Assembly: GCA_949289995.1 (NCBI GenBank)
Contig: CASEQE010000079.1
Location: forward strand, 1-37,006
DNA from: an uncultured Peptococcaceae bacterium
Lineage (GTDB): Bacteria; Bacillota; Dehalobacteriia; UBA4068
DNA: 37,006 bases
Direction of reading: 5' to 3'
Below, piece by piece: positions 25,106 through 33,317 of this stretch (positions are counted from its first letter, which is position 1; each line of letters starts with the position of its first letter). Position numbers and translations under genes: made by a program. The notes under the pieces were generated by a model. That model ran no database searches and was not told the DNA's origin. It worked only from the letters and a program-made list of their open reading frames with translations.

Positions 25106-26507
25106 AGTCGTTTCTTTGCAATACGGCGATAAAAAAGCCGTCGGTATGATGTTTATGGGGCAGTAATTGTATATAGCCCTGCTCCAAGCGGCGTAAATCC
25201 TGGGGATCATGAAACATACGCCGCAAGCCGGCAATAGGAACCAGGCGAAAATCATTCCGCCGGGCCAAAAACCGCCGCACATTATCTATATTCTCTTCGT
25301 CCGTAATCGTACAGGTGGAAAAGCATAATCTTCCCCCCGGACGAACCCGATCCGCCACGGAGCACAACATGGCTAGCCCTTGTTCCGCCAGGCGGGAAAT
25401 ATCTTCTTCCCGCTTACGCCAACGGGCGTCGGCCCGGGCGGCCAAAACCCCCAAACCGCTACAAGGCGCGTCCAATAACGCTCCGTCCGCCATGCCCACA
25501 GCCTGCCCGTCGAGATGCAGCGCATCCGCCAAAACCGGCTGCACAATCGATATACCCAACAAAGCCGCGGCGTCCTCGATCAGCTTCAATTTATGGGGAC
25601 GAATATCGCAGGCCCATACCCGCCCCTGATCTTCCATCAACGCCGCCATATGGGTAGATTTGCCGCCGGGCGCAGCACACATATCAAGGATTTGCATATT
25701 TGGACGGGGATTCAGTGCATGGGCAACCAATGCAGAGGCTTCCCCTTGCACGGCAAACAGCCCTTCTTGCCGTAACCCTTGTAAAGCAGCGGCGCCATTG
25801 TGAATCACCACGCTTTCCGGCGCATAAGGGCTGGCTTCTCCTTCTATGCCCGCTTCCTGTAGGCGCTGCAGCAATTCTTGACGGTTGATGCGCAATGTAT
25901 TGCAACGAATCGCCACCTGACGGTTGGCATTATCGCAAAGACAAAAAGCCTCTACTTCTTCTGGCGGCCAAAGCTTTAGCAATCGTTCCACCAACCATTG
26001 AGGATGAGAAAGGGTTACCGTAAGATACTGGGTGAAATCCTCCTCCCGCCGGGGCAACAAAGCCAGCCCACCCTGACGCAAAGCCTGACGCAACACCGCG
26101 TTGACCAAATTGCCAATTTTTTGCCCAGCATATTTTTTTGCCAAAGCCACCCCTTCGTTTACCGCCGCCGCCGAAGGGATTTTATCCAAATACAGCAATT
26201 GATAGAGGCTCAAACGCAAAATCGGCAAAATATAATCCGGCAACTGTTCCAAAGGCTTGCTTAAAAAACGCTCCAGAATATAATCCAAAGCATTCTGCAT
26301 ACGAATTGCACCATAGGCAATTTGCGCCGCCAAGCGTGCGTCCTGTGCGGTTAAAACGTTTTCACGCAAAGTTTGATTCAAAGCTATATTGGCGTAAGCC
26401 CCCTCTCGCTCCACCTTGCGCATAATCAATAACGCCGCCTGACGCGCGTTTACCGGTTTACTGGAAGTTTGCTTTTTCCATTCTTTTCGGATATTATCTT
26501 TGACCAA
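25098..26507 (-). CDS. rsmB: 16S rRNA (cytosine-C5) methyltransferase RsmB
   Basis: The 469-residue enzyme methylates C967 of 16S rRNA. It has an N-terminal NusB-like RNA-binding domain (about 18-150) and a C-terminal Fmu/NOL1 methyltransferase domain with CAAPGGK (277-283), DAPCSG (catalytic C349) and STCT (C399). Start is a TTG: AAGGAG lies eight bases upstream and there is no nearby ATG. It begins 12 bases after the protease gene; the order def-fmt-protease-rsmB-rlmN is classical in Bacillota. Confidence 0.95.
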   Translation of the reverse strand: MVKDNIRKEWKKQTSSKPVNARQAALLIMRKVEREGAYANIALNQTLRENVLTAQDARLAAQIAYGAIRMQNALDYILERFLSKPLEQLPDYILPILRLSLYQLLYLDKIPSAAAVNEGVALAKKYAGQKIGNLVNAVLRQALRQGGLALLPRREEDFTQYLTVTLSHPQWLVERLLKLWPPEEVEAFCLCDNANRQVAIRCNTLRINRQELLQRLQEAGIEGEASPYAPESVVIHNGAAALQGLRQEGLFAVQGEASALVAHALNPRPNMQILDMCAAPGGKSTHMAALMEDQGRVWACDIRPHKLKLIEDAAALLGISIVQPVLADALHLDGQAVGMADGALLDAPCSGLGVLAARADARWRKREEDISRLAEQGLAMLCSVADRVRPGGRLCFSTCTITDEENIDNVRRFLARRNDFRLVPIAGLRRMFHDPQDLRRLEQGYIQLLPHKHHTDGFFIAVLQRNDYV

Positions 26508-26519
26508 AATATAAACTCC

Positions 26520-27206
26520 TTACTCTCTTCGTCCGCCAAAAATCAAAATCAAACGCAACAATTGCAACATGGCGGTTAATGCCGCCGCCACATAAGTCAA
26601 GGCCGCCGCCTGCAACACTTTGGCCGTTTGATCCGTTTCTTCCCGGGTTAAAAAACCGCCGCCTTCCAAAGCGGCCAAGGCCCGGGAACTGGCATTGAAT
26701 TCTACCGGCAACGTGACCAATTGAAACGCCACCACCGCGGTAAAAAAGATAATCCCCAAACCAATTAAATTCAATGCGTTGGCCAATATGCCAATCAAAA
26801 TCAAAACCCAAGAAGCATAAGAGCCAAATTGCGCCACCGGCACCAGTAAAGAACGCAATTTCAACGGCATATATCCTTCGCTATGCTGCAGGGCATGACC
26901 GGCTTCATGGGCGGCCACGCCCAATGCCGCCACCGAACGGCTGGCATATGTGGTTTGGGATAAACGCAAAACCTGTCTCCGCGGATCATAATGATCGGTT
27001 AAATTTCCCGCCACCATTTCTACCCGCACATGCTTCAAACCATTATAATCCAAAAGCTGGCGCGCCATATCGCAGGCAGCGATACCGCTGGCGGCTTGCA
27101 CTTTCGCATATTTTTTATAGGTAGAAGATATTTTAAACTGCGCATATAGGCTTAAAGCCAATGCCGGTAACAACAACAACCATGTAGGATCATAATAATA
27201 AGGCAT
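26520..27206 (-). CDS. YugP-like membrane zinc metallopeptidase
   Basis: The 228-residue protein has an N-terminal membrane segment (about 8-24), the zinc-protease motif HEAGH at 100-104 in VAAHEAGHALQH, and two or three hydrophobic segments after residue 118. It belongs to the Zn-dependent neutral protease family 2 (YugP-like), of unknown substrate. The open frame runs upstream, but ATG 27206 fits the family start (MPYYYDPTW) and has AGGAGG six bases before it. It sits between fmt and rsmB, where this family is usually found. Confidence 0.88.
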   Translation of the reverse strand: MPYYYDPTWLLLLPALALSLYAQFKISSTYKKYAKVQAASGIAACDMARQLLDYNGLKHVRVEMVAGNLTDHYDPRRQVLRLSQTTYASRSVAALGVAAHEAGHALQHSEGYMPLKLRSLLVPVAQFGSYASWVLILIGILANALNLIGLGIIFFTAVVAFQLVTLPVEFNASSRALAALEGGGFLTREETDQTAKVLQAAALTYVAAALTAMLQLLRLILIFGGRRE

Positions 27207-27229
27207 TTCCAACCTCCTATTTTTAAAAC

Positions 27230-28162
27230 TTATAACAAGCGATCCCCGGGCTGCAACGCATAGCCGCGAGCAAAAGCCCCGGCGCTCATCACCGCCTTGC
27301 CTTCCGGTTGTACCGCCTGTAAAATCACCGCGCCGGAACCGGCGCCTACCTTTACCGTCTCCCCATCCAAAGCTAAAATTTCCCCCGGAGCACAACAAAC
27401 ACTTTCGCCCTGCGCTAGGGCGGCTTTTTTGATTTTCAACCGTTTGCCATTATACCAGGTATATACGCCGGGAAAAGGATTCATACCGCGAATCCGATTG
27501 TGCAACGCCGCCGCCGGCAGCGTCCAATCCAGTTTTTCATCTTCTTTGTTCAACATCGGCGCATAGGTGGCCAAATCATCGTTTTGGGGAACGGCCTCAA
27601 CTTGCCCGCGCTCCAACAAGTCCAAAGCCTCTATCAGCATATCCGCCCCCAACAGGCTTAAGCGGTCGTGCAAAGAAGCAACATCCTCATCCGGGCCGAT
27701 GGGAATCGCCCGGCGCAACAACATATCGCCGCAATCCAAACCTTCTTCGATAAACATAATCGTCACCCCAGTCTCCCGTTCGCCATTGATAATCGCCCTT
27801 TGTATCGGCGCGGCCCCACGATAGGCAGGCAATAGAGAAGCATGGATATTAATAATACCTTTAGGTGGCAACTGCAATACCGGGCGACGCAAAATCTGCC
27901 CATATGCCGCCACCACCATAACGTCGGGCTGCAAATCCTGCAAAATGGCCAAAGCTTCCGGACTGTTAATTGATTCCGGTTGATATACCGGCAAGCCGGC
28001 AGCCAATGCCGCCGCTTTTACCGGCGTGGGAGAAATTTTCTTTCCCCGACCCTTTGCTCGATCCGGTTGGCTGAACACCGCCGCCGGCGCCAGACCGCAA
28101 TCGATCATCCGTTGCAAAGGCGGCACCGCAAAATCCGGCGTGCCTAAATATACCGTACGCAT
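27230..28162 (-). CDS. fmt: Methionyl-tRNA formyltransferase
   Basis: The 310-residue protein formylates initiator Met-tRNA using 10-formyl-tetrahydrofolate. It shows LGTPDFAVP (6-14), SQPDRAKGRGKK, the catalytic set N105, H107 in NIHASLLPAYRGAAPI, and D143 in GLDCGD, and a C-terminal beta-barrel tRNA-binding domain from about 205. Its ATG overlaps the def stop by one base (TAATG), a strong coupling signal. def and fmt act at the two ends of the formylation cycle. Confidence 0.97.
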   Translation of the reverse strand: MRTVYLGTPDFAVPPLQRMIDCGLAPAAVFSQPDRAKGRGKKISPTPVKAAALAAGLPVYQPESINSPEALAILQDLQPDVMVVAAYGQILRRPVLQLPPKGIINIHASLLPAYRGAAPIQRAIINGERETGVTIMFIEEGLDCGDMLLRRAIPIGPDEDVASLHDRLSLLGADMLIEALDLLERGQVEAVPQNDDLATYAPMLNKEDEKLDWTLPAAALHNRIRGMNPFPGVYTWYNGKRLKIKKAALAQGESVCCAPGEILALDGETVKVGAGSGAVILQAVQPEGKAVMSAGAFARGYALQPGDRLL

Positions 28163-28626
28163 TATTCCTCATCCTTTACTTCTTCCGTCATAATATCCAC
28201 AAACAAGCGGCCAAATAAATGGTCGATTTCATGCTGAAATACCCGGGCGAAAAAGCCTTCCGCTTCCAGCTCATGCTTTTCCCCATATCGATCCTGATAT
28301 TCCAGACGGATTTTGGCCGCCCGTTTGACCACGCCGCCGCAACGGGGTACCGATAAACAATATTCCACGGCCTCCTCTTCCCCCTGGCGGAATGTAACCG
28401 TTGGATTTACCAATTCCAAAAATCCATGTTCTCGGTCGTCTACTACAATCGCCCGTTTACTGATACCGATTTGCGGCGCAGCCAAACCTACGCCTCCGGC
28501 ATCATACATCGTATATTTCATATCGTCCAATATTTTATGCAAAACCGGATTAAAACGACGCACTTCCGCTGCTTGCCGCCGTAAAATAGGATCCCCTTCT
28601 AAAACGATTTGCCGCACTTGTGCCAT
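28162..28626 (-). CDS. def: Peptide deformylase
   Basis: The 154-residue type I deformylase removes the formyl group from nascent proteins. Motif I is GVGLAAPQ (45-52), motif II is EYCLSVP with metal ligand C90, motif III is QHEIDHLFG with H132, E133 and H136. Motif II normally reads EGCLS; here Y89 replaces the glycine before the metal cysteine. All catalytic residues remain. Start ATG with AAAGGCGGG upstream. A 105-base gap separates it from priA. Confidence 0.95.
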   Translation of the reverse strand: MAQVRQIVLEGDPILRRQAAEVRRFNPVLHKILDDMKYTMYDAGGVGLAAPQIGISKRAIVVDDREHGFLELVNPTVTFRQGEEEAVEYCLSVPRCGGVVKRAAKIRLEYQDRYGEKHELEAEGFFARVFQHEIDHLFGRLFVDIMTEEVKDEE

Positions 28627-28731
28627 ATGTCGCTTTCCCGCCTTTCTTGAAATTTGCCCTTTGATATTGCCAACCGACTAAAGCCGGTTTTTCGTTGATT
28701 TTTATAGTATATCATAATCCAAGCTTTTTTA

Positions 28732-30924
28732 CTACAACAAAGAAAAAGGATCCACATCGATAAGAAATCGAATAGGCTCGCGACATAAAGCTGTGTGTAA
28801 ATCTTGCAGCCGTTGGCGCAGCAAGGAAAAATCCTTAAATTTTAATAAAATTTGCCAACGATACCAATCGTTTATTTTTGCAAAAGGCGCCTCCGAAGGC
28901 CCGATGATTTGCCAATTGCAGGGTGATCGACGTAAGTTCTCCACCGCTTGCCTGGCATAAGCTTCGGCAGTGGCCGGGGTTTTGGACAAAAACATCAGGC
29001 GAATCAAGCGACAAAACGGCGGATAATCCCGCTCTCGCCGGTCCGCCAATTCAGCCTGATAAAATTTTTGATAATCATGGGCGGCGGCAGCTACCACCGG
29101 CAAAGCCGTAGGCGTATAGGTTTGCACAATGGCCCGTCCCTGCACCTTTCGGCGGCCGGCCCGGCCGCATAACTGACTAATCAATTGAAAGGTACGCTCT
29201 CCCGCCCGCCAATCCGGCAAATTTAACATAGAATCGGCGGCCATTACCGCCGCCAGCGTAACGCCGGGAAAATCCAAACCTTTGGCCAACATTTGCGTGC
29301 CCACCAAAATATCCGCCTCTCCCCGGCGCATCGCCTGACACACCCGGCGATAGGCCTGCCGATCCTCGGCCATATCGCTATCCAAACGCAATATCCTCGC
29401 CTGGGGCAACAGCCGTTGCGCCTCCTCCGCCACTCTTTGCACGCCTGCGCCAAAGCGGCGGATATGCGACGAACCGCAATGGGGGCAGCGGCTAGGCGCC
29501 GTAATCACCGCGCCGCAATAATGGCATTTTAACACCCCTGTTGCACGGTTGCCATGATAAGCCATAGCCACCGCGCAATGGGGACAAGTGATGGTATGGC
29601 CGCAATCCCGGCAAAAGAAAAAATGATAATAACCGCGCCGGTTCAAAAACAATATGCTTTGACAGCCTTGCGCCAAATTTTTTTCCAGCGCTTGCCTTAA
29701 AACCCGGCTAAACATAGCTGTATTCCCCTGGCGCAATTCCCGTCGCATGTCCACAACAGTCACCGCAGTCGCCGGGGAGGCATAATACTGGCCTTTTAAT
29801 GTCGCCAAAGCATATACGCCCTGTTCCGCCAGATAATAGCTTTCCACGGAAGGCGTGGCACTGCCCAAAACCAAAGCGGCGCCGTTAAGACGAGCCCGCA
29901 TCCGCGCCGCCGTCACCCCATGAAAACGAGGCTGGGTTTCCTGTTTGTAACTGCTTTCTTGTTCTTCGTCTACCACAATCAAACGCAAATTGGCAAAAGG
30001 GGCGAACAAGGCGCTACGAGGTCCCACCGCCACCTGATATTTGCCGGCGGCAATATCCTGCCAAAGCAATCGCCTTTCGCTGCCGCTTAAAGCGCTGTGT
30101 AATACCGCCACCGGCAAGGAAAAGCGTCTTTGCAACATATCCATCATTTGCCCGGCTAAAGCAATTTCCGGAATCAAAACAATAGCCTGTCCTCCTTGCG
30201 CCGCTACATGCTGAATCAGTTTGCCATAAATTTCCGTTTTACCGCTGCCGGCTTCACCGTGCAACAAAACCGGCCGGTTTTTCCCCTGTATTTCGTCTAT
30301 AATCTTTTGATAAACCCTTTGCTGCGCCGGCGATAGCACCGTTTCTTGGACAAAACCTTCTGTCTGCTTGGTATCCCGCCGTTGCCGTCGCGAAGTCACC
30401 AGCCCCGCCTTTTGGCAACGATACAAAAAAGCGGCGTCAAAGCCGGCGGCAGCCAACTGTTGTGCCGTACATTCTCCATGTTGTTGCAAATATTCGATTA
30501 AAGCCCGACGCTTTTCCGTAGTCTTTGAGGAAAACTGCGTTTCCGCCAAGGCATAGCAATTCTCCATCCTGTTTTGCGGCGGCCGCCCGCTTAACACCAA
30601 TCCAGCAGGCAGCATAGCCTGTATGGCTATAAATAACGGACAGATATAGTATTGGCTGATCCATTGGGCCAAACGCAACAAATCCGGCGTCAATAACGGC
30701 GGCCCTTCATTCACCGCCATCAAATCACGAATCTGTTCCTCCGATACATCGTCAGGCGGATCCGGCGTAATGGAAATCGCCACCCCTTCCAGCGTTTCCC
30801 GGCGCAAAGGCACGGAAACCGCCATCCCCGGCCGCAACCGTTGTTCCCATTCCACAGGCACCCTATAGGTAAGCAGCTTATCCCCATCGCCTATTTTTCG
30901 ATTTAACGCTACCTGCACATACAT
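28732..30924 (-). CDS. priA: Primosomal protein N' (replication restart helicase)
   Basis: The 730-residue protein is PriA, which reloads the replisome at stalled forks. An N-terminal DNA-binding domain (about 1-105) and winged-helix region precede an SF2 helicase core with Walker A GEAGSGKT (223-230) and DEEQ (319-322). A zinc-binding insert has eight cysteines (438, 441, 447, 450, 467, 470, 480, 483). The final part has the ILVGTQMLAKGLDFP motif and a C-terminal domain. Length is typical. It is the first gene of the leftward cluster, preceded by a possible promoter at 31004-31009. Confidence 0.97.
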   Translation of the reverse strand: MYVQVALNRKIGDGDKLLTYRVPVEWEQRLRPGMAVSVPLRRETLEGVAISITPDPPDDVSEEQIRDLMAVNEGPPLLTPDLLRLAQWISQYYICPLFIAIQAMLPAGLVLSGRPPQNRMENCYALAETQFSSKTTEKRRALIEYLQQHGECTAQQLAAAGFDAAFLYRCQKAGLVTSRRQRRDTKQTEGFVQETVLSPAQQRVYQKIIDEIQGKNRPVLLHGEAGSGKTEIYGKLIQHVAAQGGQAIVLIPEIALAGQMMDMLQRRFSLPVAVLHSALSGSERRLLWQDIAAGKYQVAVGPRSALFAPFANLRLIVVDEEQESSYKQETQPRFHGVTAARMRARLNGAALVLGSATPSVESYYLAEQGVYALATLKGQYYASPATAVTVVDMRRELRQGNTAMFSRVLRQALEKNLAQGCQSILFLNRRGYYHFFFCRDCGHTITCPHCAVAMAYHGNRATGVLKCHYCGAVITAPSRCPHCGSSHIRRFGAGVQRVAEEAQRLLPQARILRLDSDMAEDRQAYRRVCQAMRRGEADILVGTQMLAKGLDFPGVTLAAVMAADSMLNLPDWRAGERTFQLISQLCGRAGRRKVQGRAIVQTYTPTALPVVAAAAHDYQKFYQAELADRRERDYPPFCRLIRLMFLSKTPATAEAYARQAVENLRRSPCNWQIIGPSEAPFAKINDWYRWQILLKFKDFSLLRQRLQDLHTALCREPIRFLIDVDPFSLL

Positions 30925-31083
30925 TCTGTTATTCGCCCTTCGTTAGATTCCGCTCCATCATTTTCCCGGTCGGCGACGCCCAAACGCCCGTTTCTGGACA
31001 TTCATTGTATCACAGTATGTTTTGGCCGTCATCCATAAATTCCCTGCCATCCGCCGACAAACCATACGGCGTTTTTTCTTTTC
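30925..31083 (-). promoter_or_regulatory. Divergent intergenic region with candidate priA promoter
   Basis: On the minus strand TGATACAAT contains a TACAAT -10 hexamer (31009-31004) with an upstream TG, an extended -10 element. No good -35 hexamer was found 17 bases upstream. The region holds no gene. Transcription would begin near 30997, giving priA a leader of about 70 bases. Confidence 0.4.
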
Positions 31084-31112
31084 TTTACAGAAAAAGCATT
31101 TGCGATTATAAT
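31084..31112 (+). promoter_or_regulatory. Sigma-A promoter for the MFS exporter
   Basis: TTTACA (31084-31089) and a perfect TATAAT (31107-31112) are separated by 17 bases. The start would be near 31119, about 128 bases before the ATG. Confidence 0.85.
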
Positions 31113-31119
31113 AATATTT

Positions 31120-31225
31120 ATCCGTCGTTTCAGAGGATTGCTACATAAACCTGGCGCTGCGGAGAAAACCGGCGCTTTTCTTATGCCCTTTTGGCGGAAA
31201 AACCGCTTTGCATACCGTTTTTTTT
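31120..31225 (+). promoter_or_regulatory. Structured leader with terminator-like hairpin before the MFS exporter
   Basis: A first hairpin GCGCTG/CGGCGC (31154-31175) is followed by TTTT. A second composite hairpin has outer arms TATGC/GCATA (31182-31186, 31210-31214) and inner arms GCGG/CCGC (31194-31197, 31203-31206), followed by CCG and eight T at 31218-31225. The AGGAGG ribosome site begins at 31226, right after the T run. This geometry is that of transcription attenuation, as in the fluoride leader at the start of the window. I cannot match the upstream part to a known aptamer. Confidence 0.5.
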
Positions 31226-31246
31226 AGGAGGCGACAACATCAGACC

Positions 31247-32494
31247 ATGGATTCCTTTTCCCCCCTTCATTCGCAACAAACCGAACAAGCGGAAAAACAA
31301 ACGATTCTCGGACACAAAGGGCTGATTCTCTTTCTTGTTCTCAGCAATACCTTTGTGCCTTTGTCCACCGATATGTATTTACCGGCATTACCCAATATGA
31401 GCGAATTTTTTTCAGCTTCCACTGCCATCACCAATTTAACTCTTACCGTATTTTTTCTTTTTTACGGCATCGCCACCATTTTTTGGGGACCCTTTTGTGA
31501 TAAATACGGCCGCCGTCCCTGTATCATTTTAGGAGCGGCTTGCTATACGCTGGCCAGCTTGGCCTGTTTCCTGGCGGATACCATACAAATGTTAATCGCC
31601 GCCAGAATCTTTCAGGCCATCGGCGCCGGCGCCATCATTACCATTTCTATCGCTATCGTTAAAGATTGCTTCATCGGTTCCGCCCGAGAACGGATTTTGG
31701 CTTTCATTTATACCATGGGCGGCCTGGCGCCGATGTTGGCTCCGGTATTGGGGGGACAAATTTTGCGCTTTTTTACCTGGCGCTACGTATTCCTGACTTT
31801 GGCGCTGATGGGCGTTCTTTGCCTATCTCTCGCCCTTTGCTATAAAGAAACCCAACCGGAAGCAGAACGCTGCCAAGGGCGATTAAAGGATTCTTTTCAT
31901 CATTTCCATATTTTGCTAAACAAAAAATCCTTTATCATCCCAGTTCTGCTCTACGCTTCACCCATGATACCTTTTATGGGCTATATCGCCCTTTCTTCCT
32001 ATATTTACGAAGGCTTTTTCGGCTTAAGCGAACAAGCCTACAGCCTTTACTTTGCCGCCAACGCCTTGGTCTGCATGCTAAGCCCCACCGTATATCTGCG
32101 CTTTTTTGCCAACAAAGCCAAAGCCATGGTGGGCACGCTAATCTTTTTTGTGGATAGTATTTTCGGCGCGCTCATGCTTTGCTTCGGCTCTTTCGCCCCT
32201 TGGACGTTTTGGCTTTGCTTCGTCGGGTTTGGCTTTCTCAACGGCACTTGCCGCACCTTCTCCGTGAATATGATCTTGGATCAACACCAAGGAGACAGCG
32301 GCAGCGCCGCCGCGCTAATCGCCTCCTCCGGTATCCTTTTCGGCAGCGTGGGTACGGTTTTGGCCTCCTTCTCCCTGGGTAGCTTCCCCATTGTTTCCAC
32401 CCTAGGGGCCTTAATGCTAACCTTTTGCTTTTTACCCTTGCTGGGATGGCGCTGGTTCCTTAAATCCTCCATCCCTTGCATCGGCGTAAAATAG
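31247..32494 (+). CDS. Bcr/CflA-type multidrug MFS exporter
   Basis: The 415-residue membrane protein belongs to the DHA1 group of major facilitator transporters with twelve predicted helices. After a hydrophilic N-terminus (about 30 residues) come LSTDMYLPALPNM (the Bcr/CflA signature), the MFS motif A region GPFCDKYGRRP, and RIFQAIGAGA in helix 4 (motif B-like). It probably exports small toxic compounds by proton antiport; the substrate is unknown. The ATG at 31247 is 15 bases after AGGAGG, a long spacing, but no other in-frame start lies closer. It has its own promoter and a structured leader, so expression may be ligand-controlled. Confidence 0.88.
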   Translation: MDSFSPLHSQQTEQAEKQTILGHKGLILFLVLSNTFVPLSTDMYLPALPNMSEFFSASTAITNLTLTVFFLFYGIATIFWGPFCDKYGRRPCIILGAACYTLASLACFLADTIQMLIAARIFQAIGAGAIITISIAIVKDCFIGSARERILAFIYTMGGLAPMLAPVLGGQILRFFTWRYVFLTLALMGVLCLSLALCYKETQPEAERCQGRLKDSFHHFHILLNKKSFIIPVLLYASPMIPFMGYIALSSYIYEGFFGLSEQAYSLYFAANALVCMLSPTVYLRFFANKAKAMVGTLIFFVDSIFGALMLCFGSFAPWTFWLCFVGFGFLNGTCRTFSVNMILDQHQGDSGSAAALIASSGILFGSVGTVLASFSLGSFPIVSTLGALMLTFCFLPLLGWRWFLKSSIPCIGVK

Positions 32495-32556
32495 CCGCTC
32501 CGATAAATTCATAATTATCCAGCTGTATCCTAACCAACCTTTCTGTAAGCATAGTC

Positions 32557-32586
32557 TGTAAACCACGTTTAATTTATTGGTTGACA
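32557..32586 (+). promoter_or_regulatory. BirA-type biotin operator
   Basis: TGTAAACC (32557-32564), 14 bases, then GGTTGACA (32579-32586) form an inverted repeat with a single departure from symmetry. The arrangement matches the TGTAAACC-N14-GGTTTACA operator of the biotin repressor BirA. The right half overlaps the -35 hexamer of the bioY promoter, so bound BirA would exclude RNA polymerase when biotin is plentiful. Confidence 0.82.
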
Positions 32587-32609
32587 GGCCATGCTTATCA
32601 TGTTATAGT
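32581..32609 (+). promoter_or_regulatory. Sigma-A promoter of bioY
   Basis: A perfect TTGACA (32581-32586) and TATAGT (32604-32609) are 17 bases apart. The start is near 32616, about 30 bases before the ATG. A second dyad, CATGTTA (32599-32605) and TAACATG (32629-32635), spans the -10 and start point. Confidence 0.9.
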
Positions 32610-32647
32610 AACAGCAACCTGTATTTGGTAACATGGAGGAAAACATA

Positions 32648-33217
32648 ATGGCAGCTGTTAACCGCAAATGGAGCACACTGGATTTGGCCTATATCGCACT
32701 GGCTACGGTTATCATAATCATTTGCGCTTGGATATCGATTCCTACCCTAATCCCCATTACCTTGCAAACATTGGGCATATTTTTATGCGTCGGTTTGCTG
32801 GGTCCGGGCCGAGCCACCGTGGCCATATTGATTTATCTTGGTTTGGGTATGGCTGGGTTGCCGGTATTTTCCGGCTTTCGCGGAGGGTTAGCGGCAGTGG
32901 TAGGCCCTACCGGCGGCTATCTGTTGGGTTTTTTTCTTTGCGTACCGCTTAGCGGTTGGTTGATTCAGCTCAGCAAAGGCAAAACCATTCCTTCCCTGCT
33001 GGCTATGATCGCCGGCTTAATCGTCATTTATATTTTTGGCACGCTGTGGAATGTTTGCATCTACGCCCCGGAAACCGGCGCTTCAGGAATGATGGCTGCC
33101 TTAGCCCTATATGTGTTTCCCTTCGTTTTGCCAGATATTCTGAAAGTAATTTTGGCCTGGTTTTTATGCCGGCGGCTCAAGCCTTATGTTAAAAGCCGCT
33201 CTCATCAATCTACCTAA
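32648..33217 (+). CDS. bioY: BioY, substrate-binding component of a biotin ECF transporter
   Basis: The 189-residue integral membrane protein has six hydrophobic segments and the BioY features: LIPITLQTLGIFL in the second segment, YLGLGMAGLPVFSGF, and VGPTGGYLLGF in the third segment. It captures biotin for import, working alone or with the shared EcfAT energy module; no ecf genes are in the window. Start ATG 32648 follows GGAGG by eight bases and agrees with the family N-terminus; an in-frame ATG at 32633 lies inside the ribosome site. The BirA operator upstream independently supports a biotin function. The gene is monocistronic. Confidence 0.95.
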   Translation: MAAVNRKWSTLDLAYIALATVIIIICAWISIPTLIPITLQTLGIFLCVGLLGPGRATVAILIYLGLGMAGLPVFSGFRGGLAAVVGPTGGYLLGFFLCVPLSGWLIQLSKGKTIPSLLAMIAGLIVIYIFGTLWNVCIYAPETGASGMMAALALYVFPFVLPDILKVILAWFLCRRLKPYVKSRSHQST

Positions 33218-33229
33218 ATCTATGATTGC

Positions 33230-33263
33230 GCCCCGGCGGTACGCCGGGGCTTTTGCTTGTTTT
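33230..33263 (+). terminator. Intrinsic terminator of bioY
   Basis: GCCCCGGCG (33230-33238) pairs with CGCCGGGGC (33242-33250) around a 3-base loop, then TTTTGCTTGTTTT. It starts 12 bases after the bioY stop and separates it from the convergent tex gene. Confidence 0.92.
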
Positions 33264-33317
33264 ATCATAGTGCAAATAACAAAATATTCTGCTGCATGTT
33301 GTATAAACAAACGTTTT

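Noticed and set aside
25106..25282. Longer RlmN start inside rsmB
   Set aside because: The extra residues do not resemble RlmN and overlap the conserved end of rsmB; the ATG overlapping the rsmB stop is typical of coupling.
27207..27398. Longer start for the zinc protease inside fmt
   Set aside because: Gly/Arg-rich shadow sequence; ATG 27206 has AGGAGG and starts the membrane segment.
28665..28690. Rightward terminator-like hairpin (AACCG/CGGTT then T run) between def and priA
   Set aside because: Only five base pairs, and no rightward gene ends there; all neighbours are transcribed leftward.
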